From NCBI RefSeq assembly GCF_023008405.1, contig NZ_CP095376.1:7854501-7918500 (forward strand): a stretch of 64,000 nucleotides of DNA, read 5' to 3'. Source of the DNA: Amycolatopsis sp. FBCC-B4732 (GTDB taxonomy: Bacteria; Actinomycetota; Actinomycetes; Mycobacteriales; Pseudonocardiaceae). The notes beneath the pieces are model-generated. The model saw only the letters and a program-made list of their open reading frames with translations, had not been told where the DNA came from and searched no databases. A program made the translations under genes and the position numbers. Of the stretch, positions 18,856-27,529 are shown piece by piece; position 1 is the first letter of the stretch; each line of letters begins with the position of its first letter.

Positions 18856-19667
18856 TGGAAAAGGTGCACTTCACCGAGGAAAAGGCCACCATGCTGGCCA
18901 CCCTCTACGGCCGCGCGCTCGACAGCCGCGAAGCGGACCCGGTGCTCGGCGACCACGCCGCCGACGAGGCCGTCCGGCAGATCGACTACGACTTCGCCCA
19001 GCTCGGCATCACCCGCGACAGCGCCGTGAGCATCGTCCTGCGCGCGAAGCCGATCGACGGCTGGGCCGCCGAGTACCTCGCGCAGCACCCGGACGCCGTC
19101 GTGCTGCACCTCGGCTGCGGCATGGACACCCGCTTCCAGCGCCTCGCCCCGCCGGAGACCGTCCACTGGTACGACGTCGACTACCCCGAGGTCGTCGAGC
19201 TGCGCGAGAAGCTCTACGCGCCGGCGCCGAACCACACGAACATCGGCACGTCGGTGACCGACTTCGGCTGGCTCGACCAGGTGCCGTCGGACCGGCCCGC
19301 GCTGATCGTGGCCGAGGGCCTGACCATGTACCTGACCCCCGAGGACGGCACCGAGCTGATCCGGCGGCTGGTCGCGAAGTTCCCGTCCGGCGAGCTCGTC
19401 TGCGACGTCTTCAGCAAGCTCGGCATCAAGGCGCAGAAGCTCAACACCCCGGTCCGGCGGGCGAAGGCGACGCTGCGCTGGGGCGTCGACGACCCGCACG
19501 AGCTGGAGCGCTACGGCCTGACGCTGGTGTCCTCTTTGGACGCCGCGCACTGGTCCACCCCGGACGTCCTGGCCCGGCTGCGGCCGTTGACGCGGTTCCA
19601 GCTGCGGACCCTCAAGTACTTCCCGCCGCTCGCGCGGATGGCGCACCTCGTGCGGTACCGCTTCTAA
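18855..19667 (+). CDS. Class I SAM-dependent methyltransferase (LCMT/PPM family)
   Basis: This 270-residue protein matches the leucine carboxyl methyltransferase-like O-methyltransferases common in actinomycetes. VVLHLGCGMDTRFQRL is the SAM-binding loop with the family-specific GxGxDxR shape, VHWYDVDYPEVVELR carries the acidic residue for the ribose, and IVAEGLTMYLTPEDG is the family motif after strand 4. Members methylate carboxyl or hydroxyl groups of polyketides and other small molecules. The target here is unknown. The ATG shares one base with the stop of the GntR gene. Confidence 0.87.
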   Translation: MEKVHFTEEKATMLATLYGRALDSREADPVLGDHAADEAVRQIDYDFAQLGITRDSAVSIVLRAKPIDGWAAEYLAQHPDAVVLHLGCGMDTRFQRLAPPETVHWYDVDYPEVVELREKLYAPAPNHTNIGTSVTDFGWLDQVPSDRPALIVAEGLTMYLTPEDGTELIRRLVAKFPSGELVCDVFSKLGIKAQKLNTPVRRAKATLRWGVDDPHELERYGLTLVSSLDAAHWSTPDVLARLRPLTRFQLRTLKYFPPLARMAHLVRYRF

Positions 19668-20161
19668 CGGGACTCCAGCACCCGCGCCACGAACTTGTGC
19701 AGCTTCTCCTCGAGCCGCGCGGTGCGGTCCGCCTCCGTGAGCGTCTCGAACGGCTGGGGCACGTCGGACTTCAGCTCACCGCGGACGTACTGGCAGCAGG
19801 CGAGGTTGCCGCAGGCGTAGATGCCCAGCGTGTTGCCCTCGCGCCCGGCCTTCCCGGCGCGCTTGCCGGAGAACAGCGTGATGTCCGCGAGCCCGTGGGT
19901 CGTGGTGCAGAAGCCGCAGATGTTGCTGCGCAGGCGGGTTTTCGGCGCGGGCGCCGCGCGCAGGGCGAGCCCGACCACCTCACCGCCGTAGGGCAGCACG
20001 AGGTAGGCGCGCCCCGGTGCCTTGGGGTCACGCCAGCCGAGGAATTCCCGCTTGTCCCACGGGATGTCTTCGGGCCGGGCGGGCAGCGTCACGCCCTTGG
20101 CTTCGCCGCGGGTGCAGTTGACGAACGAGGCCCGGATCTCGTCCTGGCCGAGTGGGTCCAT
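19664..20161 (-). CDS. FBP-domain protein (EF-G-binding, FusB-like zinc finger)
   Basis: This 165-residue protein matches the actinobacterial FBP family. The middle contains a four-cysteine treble-clef zinc finger, CGFCTTTH plus YACGNLACCQYVRG, the part that contacts elongation factor G in FusB-type proteins. FusB rescues stalled EF-G on the ribosome and gives fusidic acid resistance in staphylococci; the role in actinomycetes is not established. A TACCGT box 7 bases before the ATG suggests a leaderless transcript. It is divergent from the adenylate cyclase gene, with only 64 bp between the starts, and its 3' end overlaps the methyltransferase gene by 4 bases. Confidence 0.83.
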   Translation of the reverse strand: MDPLGQDEIRASFVNCTRGEAKGVTLPARPEDIPWDKREFLGWRDPKAPGRAYLVLPYGGEVVGLALRAAPAPKTRLRSNICGFCTTTHGLADITLFSGKRAGKAGREGNTLGIYACGNLACCQYVRGELKSDVPQPFETLTEADRTARLEEKLHKFVARVLESR

Positions 20162-20168
20162 GCTCGGC

Positions 20169-20174
20169 ACGGTA
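20169..20174 (-). promoter_or_regulatory. -10 box of the FBP gene, probably leaderless
   Basis: Minus-strand TACCGT ends 7 bases before the ATG at 20161. Confidence 0.5.
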
Positions 20175-20212
20175 ACCAGCGGGCACCGCGGGTGGCCACG
20201 CATTTTCGGCCG

Positions 20213-20218
20213 TACGAT
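20213..20218 (+). promoter_or_regulatory. -10 box of the adenylate cyclase gene, probably leaderless
   Basis: TACGAT ends 7 bases before the GTG at 20226, and no ribosome binding site is present. Confidence 0.5.
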
Positions 20219-20225
20219 CAACGCC

Positions 20226-21716
20226 GTGCGCAAGATCGCCGTCAAGAACTTCCGCGTGGTGTTGCGCACCAGCCTGGGCTTCGCCGGGCTGGGCATCGGC
20301 TCCAGCGTCGCCGGGTCCGGGGTGGTCGCCCTGCTCTTGGTGCTGCAGGGCCTGCCCAGCGACGTCGGCGACCACGGGTGGGTGCTCGGCCTGACCGCCG
20401 CCCTCATCGTCGCGGCGTCGCTGCTCGCCGGCACCGCGTGGACGGCGTGGCTGCAGCGGCGCACCGCGATCTGGTTCGTGCTCGGCCGGCCGCCGTCGGA
20501 GAGCGAGGCCAGACGGGCGCTGCGGCTGCCGGTCGACATGGCCGTGGTCAGCGGCACGCTCTGGCTGATCGGCACCGCCGTCCTCACCGCGCTCGCGGGC
20601 GCGCTCGGCTCGTCCGACGACGCCGTCGGCATGGCGACGGTGATCGGCCTCGGCGGGCTGACCACCGTCGGGCTCACCTACCTCGCGGCCGAGTGGGTGG
20701 CGCGGCCGGTGATGACGATCGCGCTCGGCGTCCTGCCGCCGCGCGGCTCGCTGCCCGTCACCGTGCTCACCCGGCTGGTCGTCACCTGGGCGCTGGCCAG
20801 CGGCGTCCCGTTCGTGGGCGTGCTGCTCGTCGCCACGCCGCCGGACCTCGGCTCGGGCAACCCCACCGCGAGCCTGGTCATGCTGTCGGTGATCGGGTTG
20901 AGCGTCGGCGCGATCGGCACCGCGCTGCTGGCCAGGGCGGTCGCGGCGCCGCTGCACCGGCTGCGCGTGGCGCTCGACGAGATCGCGCGCGGCGACACCG
21001 ACGTCGTGGTCGACGTCGACGACTCCAGCGAGATCGGCCTGCTCCAGACGTCGGTGAACCAGCTCGCCGCCGGCCTGCGCGAGCAGGCGCGGATGCGGGA
21101 CCTCTTCGGCAGGCACGTCGGCGCCGACGTCGCCCGGCACGCGCTGGAGTACGGTGCATCGCTGTCCGGGGACGTCCGCGAGGTGACGGCGTTGTTCGTC
21201 GACGTCGTCGACTCGACCGCGCTCGCCTACCGGACGCCGCCGGAGGAGCTGGTCGGGAAGCTGAACCGGCTGTTCGCCGCCGTCGTCTCCGCGGTCGGCG
21301 CCCGCGGCGGGCTGGTCAACAAGTTCCAGGGCGACGCCGCGCTGTGCATCTTCGGCGCCCCGACACGGCTCGCGGACGCGCCCACCGCCGCGCTGGCCGC
21401 GGCCCGCGCGATCCGGGACGCGGTCCGCGAGACGGGCGAGCTCGACCTCGGCATCGGCGTCTCGAGCGGCCCGGTGTTCGCCGGGCAGCTCGGCAGCAGC
21501 AGCCGGCTCGAGTACACCGTGATCGGCGACGCGGTCAACGAGGCCGCGCGGCTGACCGAGCTGGCGAAGGCGACGCCGTCACGCATCCTGGCCAGCGACG
21601 CCGTCGTCTCCGCGGCGTTGCCGAGCGAAGCCGCGTACTGGGCGAAGCACGGCGAGCTGGAGCTGCGTGGCCGCCAGGAGGCGACGCCGACCTGGACCGT
21701 GCGTCAGGACAGCTGA
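20226..21716 (+). CDS. Membrane class III adenylate cyclase with HAMP domain
   Basis: This 496-residue protein has about six membrane spans (residues 20-235), a HAMP linker (about 232-285, PLHRLRVALDEIARGDTD), and a class III cyclase domain (about 315-490). All catalytic positions are intact: metal Asp D326 (FVDVVDST) and D370 (KFQGD), adenine-selecting Lys K366 and the downstream Asp D435, and transition-state Asn N438 and Arg R442 (GDAVNEAAR). It should make cAMP as a homodimer. The layout is that of mycobacterial Rv1318c-1320c/Rv3645. The six-span region and HAMP suggest it senses a membrane or external signal. Start is GTG at 20226, right after a TANNNT box. The 3' end overlaps fabH by 13 bp. 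Confidence 0.92.
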   Translation: MRKIAVKNFRVVLRTSLGFAGLGIGSSVAGSGVVALLLVLQGLPSDVGDHGWVLGLTAALIVAASLLAGTAWTAWLQRRTAIWFVLGRPPSESEARRALRLPVDMAVVSGTLWLIGTAVLTALAGALGSSDDAVGMATVIGLGGLTTVGLTYLAAEWVARPVMTIALGVLPPRGSLPVTVLTRLVVTWALASGVPFVGVLLVATPPDLGSGNPTASLVMLSVIGLSVGAIGTALLARAVAAPLHRLRVALDEIARGDTDVVVDVDDSSEIGLLQTSVNQLAAGLREQARMRDLFGRHVGADVARHALEYGASLSGDVREVTALFVDVVDSTALAYRTPPEELVGKLNRLFAAVVSAVGARGGLVNKFQGDAALCIFGAPTRLADAPTAALAAARAIRDAVRETGELDLGIGVSSGPVFAGQLGSSSRLEYTVIGDAVNEAARLTELAKATPSRILASDAVVSAALPSEAAYWAKHGELELRGRQEATPTWTVRQDS

Positions 21717-22693
21717 CCCAGATCCGGCCAGCGGAGCACGGTCGAGCCCCAGGTCAGGCCCGCGCCGAACGCGCTGAGCAGGACGCGGTGGCCGGGCGCG
21801 AGGGTGCCGTCGGCGCGGGCGTCGGCCAGCGCGAGCGGGATGGACGCGGCGCTGGTGTTGCCGACGCGGTCGATGTTGGCGACGACGGCGTCCGCCGGCA
21901 TGCCCAGCTGCTTCGCCGTCGCCTGGAGGATCCGGATGTTGGCCTGGTGCCCGACGAAGCGGTCGACGTCGCCGACCATCCAGCCGGCGGCGTTCAGCAC
22001 CGTCCGGGACGACTCCGCCATCCGCGCGCAGGCGTGGCGGAAGACCGCGGTGCCCTGCATGGCGAGGAACCGGTCGGCCGGGGTGTCGGACAGCCGCTTC
22101 CGGGCGCCGCCCGCTTCGACCCAGAGCAGGTCGGCGAGCTCGCCCTCGCTGTGCAGGTCGAACGGCCCGAACGCGCCGGGCTCGCCGGCGTCGCCCGCCC
22201 GGAGCAGGACCGCGCCGGCACCGTCGCCGAAGATCGGCACGGTCGTGCGGTCGGCCGGGTCGATGAGCGTGGTGAAGGTGTCGGCGCCGATCACGAGCAC
22301 GCGCTCGGCGATCCCGCCCGCGATGAACCCGGCCGCGGTGGCCAGCGCGTAGACGAAGCCGCTGCAGACGGCGTTGACGTCGAACGCCGCGGCCGTGCCG
22401 AGCCCGAGCCGGGCGGCGACCTGCGGCGCGCTCGCCGGGCACGGCTGGTCGGGCGTCGACGTGGCGAGCACGACGACGTCGGCGCTCCCGCCGCCCAGCG
22501 CTTCGCGGCCCGCCCCGACCGCGAGGTCCACAGTGGACTCGTCCGGTCCGGCGACGCGGCGCTCGCGGATCCCGGTGCGGGTCCGGATCCACTCGTCCGA
22601 GGTGTCCAGCCGGGTGGCGATCTCGTGGTTGTCCAGGACTTTCGTCGGCAACCACGAGCCGAGGCCGGTCAGCACGGCGGCAGGTGCGGGCAC
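21704..22693 (-). CDS. 3-oxoacyl-ACP synthase III (FabH family)
   Basis: This 329-residue thiolase-fold enzyme keeps the full KAS III triad: Cys110 in DVNAVCSGFVY, His in GHQANIRI and Asn in VGNTSAASIP. EWIRTRTGIRERRVA and the FGDGAGAVLL loop are typical too. It condenses acyl-CoA with malonyl-ACP to start fatty acid or polyketide chains. No fab cluster or PKS is alongside, so it may be a second, specialised copy. The GTG at 22693 was chosen because GGGAGG lies 7 bases upstream; an ATG 54 bases earlier adds a non-conserved tail. Confidence 0.9.
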   Translation of the reverse strand: MPAPAAVLTGLGSWLPTKVLDNHEIATRLDTSDEWIRTRTGIRERRVAGPDESTVDLAVGAGREALGGGSADVVVLATSTPDQPCPASAPQVAARLGLGTAAAFDVNAVCSGFVYALATAAGFIAGGIAERVLVIGADTFTTLIDPADRTTVPIFGDGAGAVLLRAGDAGEPGAFGPFDLHSEGELADLLWVEAGGARKRLSDTPADRFLAMQGTAVFRHACARMAESSRTVLNAAGWMVGDVDRFVGHQANIRILQATAKQLGMPADAVVANIDRVGNTSAASIPLALADARADGTLAPGHRVLLSAFGAGLTWGSTVLRWPDLGQLS

Positions 22694-22895
22694 GGGAGAG
22701 CCTCCCCACGCCGGTGGGTAGGCGAACGACCGGCTGGTTCTCTCCACTTGTATGGGCTACCCCCTGGTAGACCGGTGAGTTGTGTTCCAGGTCACTCAAA
22801 AAGTTGTTTCATCTTCGCCTCGTCCGGAGTAGTGAGCGACGTCACGGAGGAGTGAGCCCCGAAGTAACTCCAGGCGGATTGTCGGGGGGGCCGGT

Positions 22896-22901
22896 TAGCC
22901 T
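22896..22901 (+). promoter_or_regulatory. -10 box of the Lrp-type regulator, probably leaderless
   Basis: TAGCCT ends 6 bases before the GTG at 22908. Confidence 0.5.
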
Positions 22902-22907
22902 GCTGGA

Positions 22908-23381
22908 GTGCAGACACCCGACCTCGACCAGCTGGACACCGCCATCCTCGCCTGCCTCCAGGCGGACGCCCGCACCATCGCCGAAACGATCGGCGCGAAG
23001 GTCGGCCTGTCGGCCGCGGCGGTCCAGCGGCGGATCAAGCGGCTGCGCGAGGCGGGCGTCATCGAGCGCGAGGTGGCGGTGCTTTCGCCGGAGGCGCTCG
23101 GGCTGGCCATGACGTTCGTGGTGATGGTCGAGATGGAGCGCGAGAACCTCGCGGTCCTCGACGCGTTCCGTCGCCAGGTGCTCACCGACGACTGCGTCCA
23201 GCAGTGTTATTACGTGACCGGCAACGCGGACTTCGTGCTGATCGTGACGTGCCCGGACATGGCGGGCTTCGAGGCCTTCACCCGGCGGATGTTCTTCGAG
23301 AACCCGAACGTCCGCCACTTCACGACGAGCGTGGCGATGGACCGGGTGAAGGTGGGCCTCGACCTCCCGCTGGGCCCCTAG
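22908..23381 (+). CDS. Lrp/AsnC-family transcriptional regulator
   Basis: This 157-residue protein has the standard architecture. An N-terminal AsnC HTH (about 5-55: LDQLDTAILACLQADARTIAETIGAKVGLSAAAVQRRIKRLREAGVI) precedes a C-terminal RAM/ligand domain (about 70-150, with YYVTGNADFVLIVTCPDMAGFEAF). Such proteins assemble as octamers and sense amino acids. No amino-acid gene is adjacent on the same strand; the divergent fabH is 214 bp away. The 3' end overlaps the broken lipoprotein gene by 4 bases. Confidence 0.92.
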   Translation: MQTPDLDQLDTAILACLQADARTIAETIGAKVGLSAAAVQRRIKRLREAGVIEREVAVLSPEALGLAMTFVVMVEMERENLAVLDAFRRQVLTDDCVQQCYYVTGNADFVLIVTCPDMAGFEAFTRRMFFENPNVRHFTTSVAMDRVKVGLDLPLGP

Positions 23382-24008
23382 GCGGCGCGAGCCTTGGCGG
23401 CGCCGTCGGCCAGGACCGGGTTGAGCGCGGCTTCGCAGACGGGCTGCTTCCCGCAGAGCGCGAAGGCCGTGACGACGTAGGTACCGACCTGGGCGACGTA
23501 GGTCAGCTTGACCAGGTCACCGCCGGTCGTCGTCTTGATTGCCAGCACCTGGGCGGGGTCCGCCTTCGGGTTCGGCGGGAGCGCGAACCGGACGTCGAGG
23601 GCGTCACCGTCACCGACCCGGCCGCACCGGTCGGCCTGCGCCCGGACGGCCCCGACGTCGACGCTCCCGCGCGCGACGGTCGCCCCGACCGCGATCGCCT
23701 GGTCCGGCCCGATCACGTGGGCCTGGTCCTCGAAGGTGTAGGCGTCGAGCGCGAACCGCGTGCCGGCATGACCCGGCCGGGACGAGCGGGACCAACACGT
23801 TCCAGACCGTGCTCCCGGCGATCCCGCCAGGGTGAACACCAGGTGTGCGGACGTCGCTGCGGGTGAGGTGCGGCAGGAACCCGGCCGGGTCGGGCGGGAG
23901 CGGGAGGAGATCCGGCTCAGCCTCCGCGGTAGCCGAAGCGGCTGGCCCGTTGGCCCGCCCCGCACAGGCCGTGACGCACATCGTCACCAGCCGGCTCCCC
24001 GGCTCCAT
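23378..24008 (-). pseudogene. Putative lipoprotein gene broken by a +1 frameshift
   Basis: Two minus-strand frames join into one plausible protein. The first (from the ATG at 24008) gives MEPGSRLVTMCVTACAG, a lipoprotein signal with lipobox VTAC, and runs to WNVLVPLVPAG. The second continues HAGTRFALDAYTFEDQ to the stop at 23378. They meet at about 23767-23778, where dropping one G from a GGG run restores VPAGHAGTRFALDAY. The span of 631 bases is exactly one base longer than 210 codons, as expected for a single insertion. The protein would be about 209 residues, surface-anchored, and of unknown function. It could be a real lesion or a sequencing error in a GC homopolymer. It is divergent from an MFS gene that is also frameshifted. 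Confidence 0.7.
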
Positions 24009-24127
24009 GACATCCCCTCGCCGCGGCCGGCGGTCGGGTGGTGCGCCGTCGCGGGCAAATAGGTGGGACCGCGGGCCGCCCGTCGATATCCTGGCCCGCT
24101 GTCCACCTGGGGGAAGGACTCCGCGCC

Positions 24128-25326
24128 ATGGTTCGGGATCGACGGCTCTTCCTGGCCGCCACGTTGATCGACGCGCTCGGGAGCGGGCTCTGGGTGCCGT
24201 TCGCCCTGCTCTTCCTCGTGCACGGCCAGGGCCTGGGCCTGGTCGACGCCGGGACGTCGCTGAGCACCGGTGCGGTGCTCGCGCTCGTCAGCGGGCCGGC
24301 GACCGGGGCCGCCATGGATCGGTTCGGGCCGCGGGCGTTGCTCGTCGGCGGGAACCTCGTGCGGGTCGGGGCCTTCTGCGCCTACCCGTTCGTACACAGC
24401 AGCTGGCAGGTGGTCGTCGTCTCGGCCGTGGCCGGGTTCGGGGATCGGCTGTTCTGGACCTGCAACGCGCCGATGGCCGCTCGGCTCGCCGGTGGGCGGG
24501 ACACCGATCGCGTGCTCGCGGCGCAGACGGTGGGACGGTTCGCCGGGGCGGGGGTCGGCGCCGCCGCGATGGCGGTGCTGCCGACCCTCACCAGTCCGTG
24601 GGCCTTCCACCTGCTCGCCTACGTCAACGCGGCGAGCTTCGCCGTGGCGGCGGTGCTGATCCGCCTGCTCCCCCGTGCCGAAGCCCGCGCGGACCGGCCG
24701 GCCGGGAGCTGGCGGGCCGTGCTCGGGGATCGGCCGTTCACCGGGTTTTGCCTCACCCACCTGGCTTTCACGCTCGCCAGCGCGAGCAAGTTCGCCGTGC
24801 TGCCGATCGTCGTGCGGGATCTGCTGCACGGTCCACAGTGGATCGCCGGGACCGCGATCGCGGTGGGGACGTGGTCGTCGTCACCACCCAGCGGCCGATC
24901 ATCGCCGTGCTGGGGCGCCGGAGCCGGACGGCCGGGCTGCTCGGGTCCGCGGTGCTGTTCGCGGTCTGCTTCGCGCTGCTGATCCCGCTGGAAGCCGTTC
25001 CGCTCGACGTCGCCGCCGGGCTGATCTTCGTGGCCAGCGTGGGCTTCTCGGTCGCGGAAGCGATGTTCGGCCCGACCGCCACCGCGGCGGCCGCCGAAGC
25101 CGCGCCGCCCGGGGCCGAAGGGCGGGCCAGCGCGATCTTCCAGCTCTCCTGGGGGCTCCCGGTGGCGCTCGCGCCCGGGTTGCTGGCCCTGCTGCTCACC
25201 GCGGGCAACGCCCTGACCTGGTCGGCGCTGGCGCTGACCTGCGCTTCCGCCGTCCCGGCCCTGCTCGCGCTGCGGAAACGGCTGCCCGGCGCCCTGCGGG
25301 AGCCGTCACCACCCGTGGCCGCCTGA
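24128..25326 (+). pseudogene. MFS transporter gene broken by a -1 frameshift
   Basis: The first frame encodes six membrane segments from MVRDRRLFLAATLIDALGSGLW to GPQWIAGTAIAVGT. The second frame continues VVVVTTQRPIIAVLGRRSR through the remaining helices to LRKRLPGALREPSPPVAA. They meet near 24870 (GTGGGGACGTGGTCG), where one extra G would read AVGTVVVVTTQRP. The span of 1199 bases is one short of 400 codons. The restored protein would be a 399-residue, 12-helix MFS drug-efflux-like transporter; MDRFGPR between helices 2 and 3 is the MFS loop motif. As for its neighbour, a true mutation and an assembly error cannot be told apart from this sequence alone. GGGGGAAGGA precedes the ATG. Confidence 0.75.
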
Positions 25327-25481
25327 GCGCAAGGGGTATGTGCCCGGCGTTACACCACAATGGACCGATGCAACCGATCAAGTGAACGTGAAGCTTTCTC
25401 CGTCATGACCGCAGGCCCTGGTCATCTCCTTGCCGAACAGTTCGCGCCGCGCGAACCGACCGCGAGACTCCAGGAGGGGCC

Positions 25482-25886
25482 GTGCACACCGACGCCGTAC
25501 ACCAGAGCCAGTTCGTGCTGCTGAACGAGAGCACCACGCCCGTCCTGTCCCGCCTGTCCTACCACTCCACCGAGCCGTTCGCGGTGACCGTGGCCTTCCG
25601 GACCGAGCGCGGCCGGTGGATCGAGTGGACCTTCGCGCGTGACCTCCTCGTGTCCGGGCTCGACGAGCCCACCGGTCTCGGCGACGTCCGGATCCGCCCG
25701 GATCTGTCGGAAGACGAAGACTTCCTGACCCTGGAAATCGAGTCACCCGACGGCTATGCGTCGTTCGAGCTGGAGCGCGAAGACATCCGGACGTTCCTCG
25801 CGGCGTCCTTCGAACTGGTGCCGCACGGCGAAGAGAGCGCGCACTTCGACGTCGACGGGCTGATCGAGGAGATCAGCAACGTCTGA
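25482..25886 (+). CDS. SsgA-like sporulation/cell-division regulator (SALP)
   Basis: The 134-residue product matches the SsgA/SsgB family, found only in sporulating or morphologically complex actinomycetes. It has LSYHSTEPFAVTVAFR, VEWTF-like IEWTFARDLLVSGL and a GDVRIRP segment, then an acidic C-terminus. Family members recruit FtsZ and direct septum and cell-wall sites; SsgB positions FtsZ in sporulation septa. The sequence is close to SsgB in length. The GTG start follows AGGAGGGG at good spacing. It is a single gene ending in a strong terminator. Its presence supports a mycelial host. Confidence 0.87.
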   Translation: MHTDAVHQSQFVLLNESTTPVLSRLSYHSTEPFAVTVAFRTERGRWIEWTFARDLLVSGLDEPTGLGDVRIRPDLSEDEDFLTLEIESPDGYASFELEREDIRTFLAASFELVPHGEESAHFDVDGLIEEISNV

Positions 25887-25919
25887 CCCCTGAACCTCCC
25901 AATCCCGCGGCGAGGAACG

Positions 25920-25967
25920 AAGGGCGGGGTTTCGAGTGCGCTGGAGGCACTCGAAACCCCGCCCTTT
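25920..25967. terminator. Bidirectional terminator between the ssg-like gene and S1 protease gene
   Basis: AAGGGCGGGGTTTCGAGTGC (25920-25939) pairs with its complement at 25947-25966 around a 7-base loop and is followed by T residues. It serves two convergent genes. Confidence 0.9.
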
Positions 25968-25981
25968 CGCGTATCCGCCGA

Positions 25982-27085
25982 TCAGCTGGTCTTGAGGGTG
26001 GTGCCGGTGCCGGACAGCGCGCCGGCGATCGGGTAGAAGTACGTCACGGTGGTGTTGCCGCCGGACAGCACGCCCTGCGCGGAGTTGCCGCTGATGAAGC
26101 CGCCGCCCGAGTCACCCGCGGCCGAGCGGACGTTGGTCGCCGTCATGCCGTTGACCGTGCCCTCGGAGTAGCGGACGCTCTGGTTCTTGGCGCCGATCGT
26201 GCCGCAGGTCCAGCCGGTGGTCGAGCCGGCCTTGCAGACCGACGTGCCGGTCGCGGCGTTCGACTGCCCGCGCACCGCGGTGCCGTTGTTCATCTGCGCG
26301 ACCGGGGTCCAGCTGCTGTTGGTCCGGACCGCCGCGTAGTCGACGCCCGGGAACCGGTAGGTGATCCAGCTGCCGAGCGCCGCGCCGTTCGACCCGGTCA
26401 GCGAGCCGCCGCCGGTGAGCGCGCCGCAGTGGCCGGCGGTGACGAAGCCGGTCGTGGTCGCGAAACCGACCGAGCAGCGCGACGAACCGCCGATGTAGTA
26501 GGCGTCACCGCCGCGGATGTTGGCGTGCAGCGTCGGTTTCGCAGCGGCGTCGAGGATCGTGACCGACGACTTGTCCACACCGGACTGGGTGAGGAAGGCG
26601 TCGGCCGCGGCCCGCTGGCCTTGCAGCACGGAGAGCGTGACGCGGTTGGTGGTGGAGTCGACGCCCCAGCCGGTGATCGCGTACGGCGCCGACTTGTCGA
26701 GCGCGGTGAACTTGTCCACAGTGGAGTCGAGCTGGCGGGCGCTGAACTTCACGACCTCCGCCTCGGCCCCGGCTTCGCGGATCTTGGCGACCGAAGCGGC
26801 GTTCGTCGTCTGGATGTGCGCCTTGCCGGTGGCGGCGTTGTAGGTCGCGCCGCCGAACGCGTCGCCGAGCGTCGCGCTGACCGCTTCGGTGACCTTGTTC
26901 GCGACGTCCTCGCTCTTCAGCCGCGACAGCACCTGGTCGTGGCTCAGGCCGAGGTCGCGCTGCATGGCGGGCACGATGTCCGGGTTCAGCAGGTCCTGGC
27001 CCGACGCGGGGACGGCGAGCGCGGCGAGCGCGCCCGTCGTCATCACCACGGCGGCAGCGGCACCGAAGAGTCTGGCGATCTTCAT
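25982..27085 (-). CDS. Secreted S1E serine protease with propeptide (streptogrisin/alpha-lytic type)
   Basis: This 367-residue preproprotease has a signal peptide (1-29, MKIARLFGAAAAVVMTTGALAA). A propeptide of about 160 residues follows (contains LGLSHDQVLSRLKSE and the alpha-lytic pro-domain fold FTALDKSAPYAITGWGVDSTTNRV). The mature domain begins near residue 189 (IRGGDAYYIGG). The triad is His219 (TAGHCG), Asp249 (GVDYAAV) and Ser326 (AAGDSGGGF). Paired cysteines are at 204/220, 284/294 and nearby. The propeptide acts as a folding catalyst in this family. It is secreted and probably scavenges protein. ATG with a short GGGAGAAGC before it. Monocistronic. Confidence 0.93.
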   Translation of the reverse strand: MKIARLFGAAAAVVMTTGALAALAVPASGQDLLNPDIVPAMQRDLGLSHDQVLSRLKSEDVANKVTEAVSATLGDAFGGATYNAATGKAHIQTTNAASVAKIREAGAEAEVVKFSARQLDSTVDKFTALDKSAPYAITGWGVDSTTNRVTLSVLQGQRAAADAFLTQSGVDKSSVTILDAAAKPTLHANIRGGDAYYIGGSSRCSVGFATTTGFVTAGHCGALTGGGSLTGSNGAALGSWITYRFPGVDYAAVRTNSSWTPVAQMNNGTAVRGQSNAATGTSVCKAGSTTGWTCGTIGAKNQSVRYSEGTVNGMTATNVRSAAGDSGGGFISGNSAQGVLSGGNTTVTYFYPIAGALSGTGTTLKTS

Positions 27086-27529
27086 GCTTCTCCCTAGTTG
27101 GTTACGCGCGGCTCCGCACCGGCCACGCAGCGGTACTCCCCCGGCTGAGCGTCCCCGCAGTGGGCGTTACGGTGCAATCCGGGCGCGCGGCGAATGGGTA
27201 TACGCATTCCCCCCGGACGAATCCCCTGCTCCAAGCGGTCCCGCACCCGCGATGTCACCCGGTCGGACAGGTCCTTAAGTAGGGTTTCCGTGAACTACTT
27301 TCGGTAGCCGGGACACGTCCCGGAAAGCGTTAAGCACCCCCGGAGCGGGCGAAACGCCGACGTTTCGCACGCGCAGTGACCCGGAACCGGGGGATCCCAC
27401 GGCAAACCGGTGACAGCGGGTAGGCGGACGAGTGGCGCCGGTACCGACCACCTATTCGGTTAATGGTTTACGGGACGATCAGCGCTGCTTAGGCTCCCGC
27501 GCACAGTGCCGGAGCGCCGAGGAGGTCAT
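27086..27529. other. Intergenic region between S1 protease and LuxR regulator genes
   Basis: 444 bp between divergent genes. No gene is seen. It contains a 16-bp near-palindrome CCGGGACACGTCCCGG (27308-27323) and a candidate promoter for the LuxR gene at 27467-27495. The rest shows no clear structure. Confidence 0.6.
27467..27495 (+). promoter_or_regulatory. Candidate promoter of the large LuxR regulator
   Basis: TTTACG (27467-27472) and TAGGCT (27490-27495) with a 17-bp spacer. The transcription start would fall near 27502, leaving a leader of about 28 bases with the GGAGG ribosome site. Confidence 0.5.
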
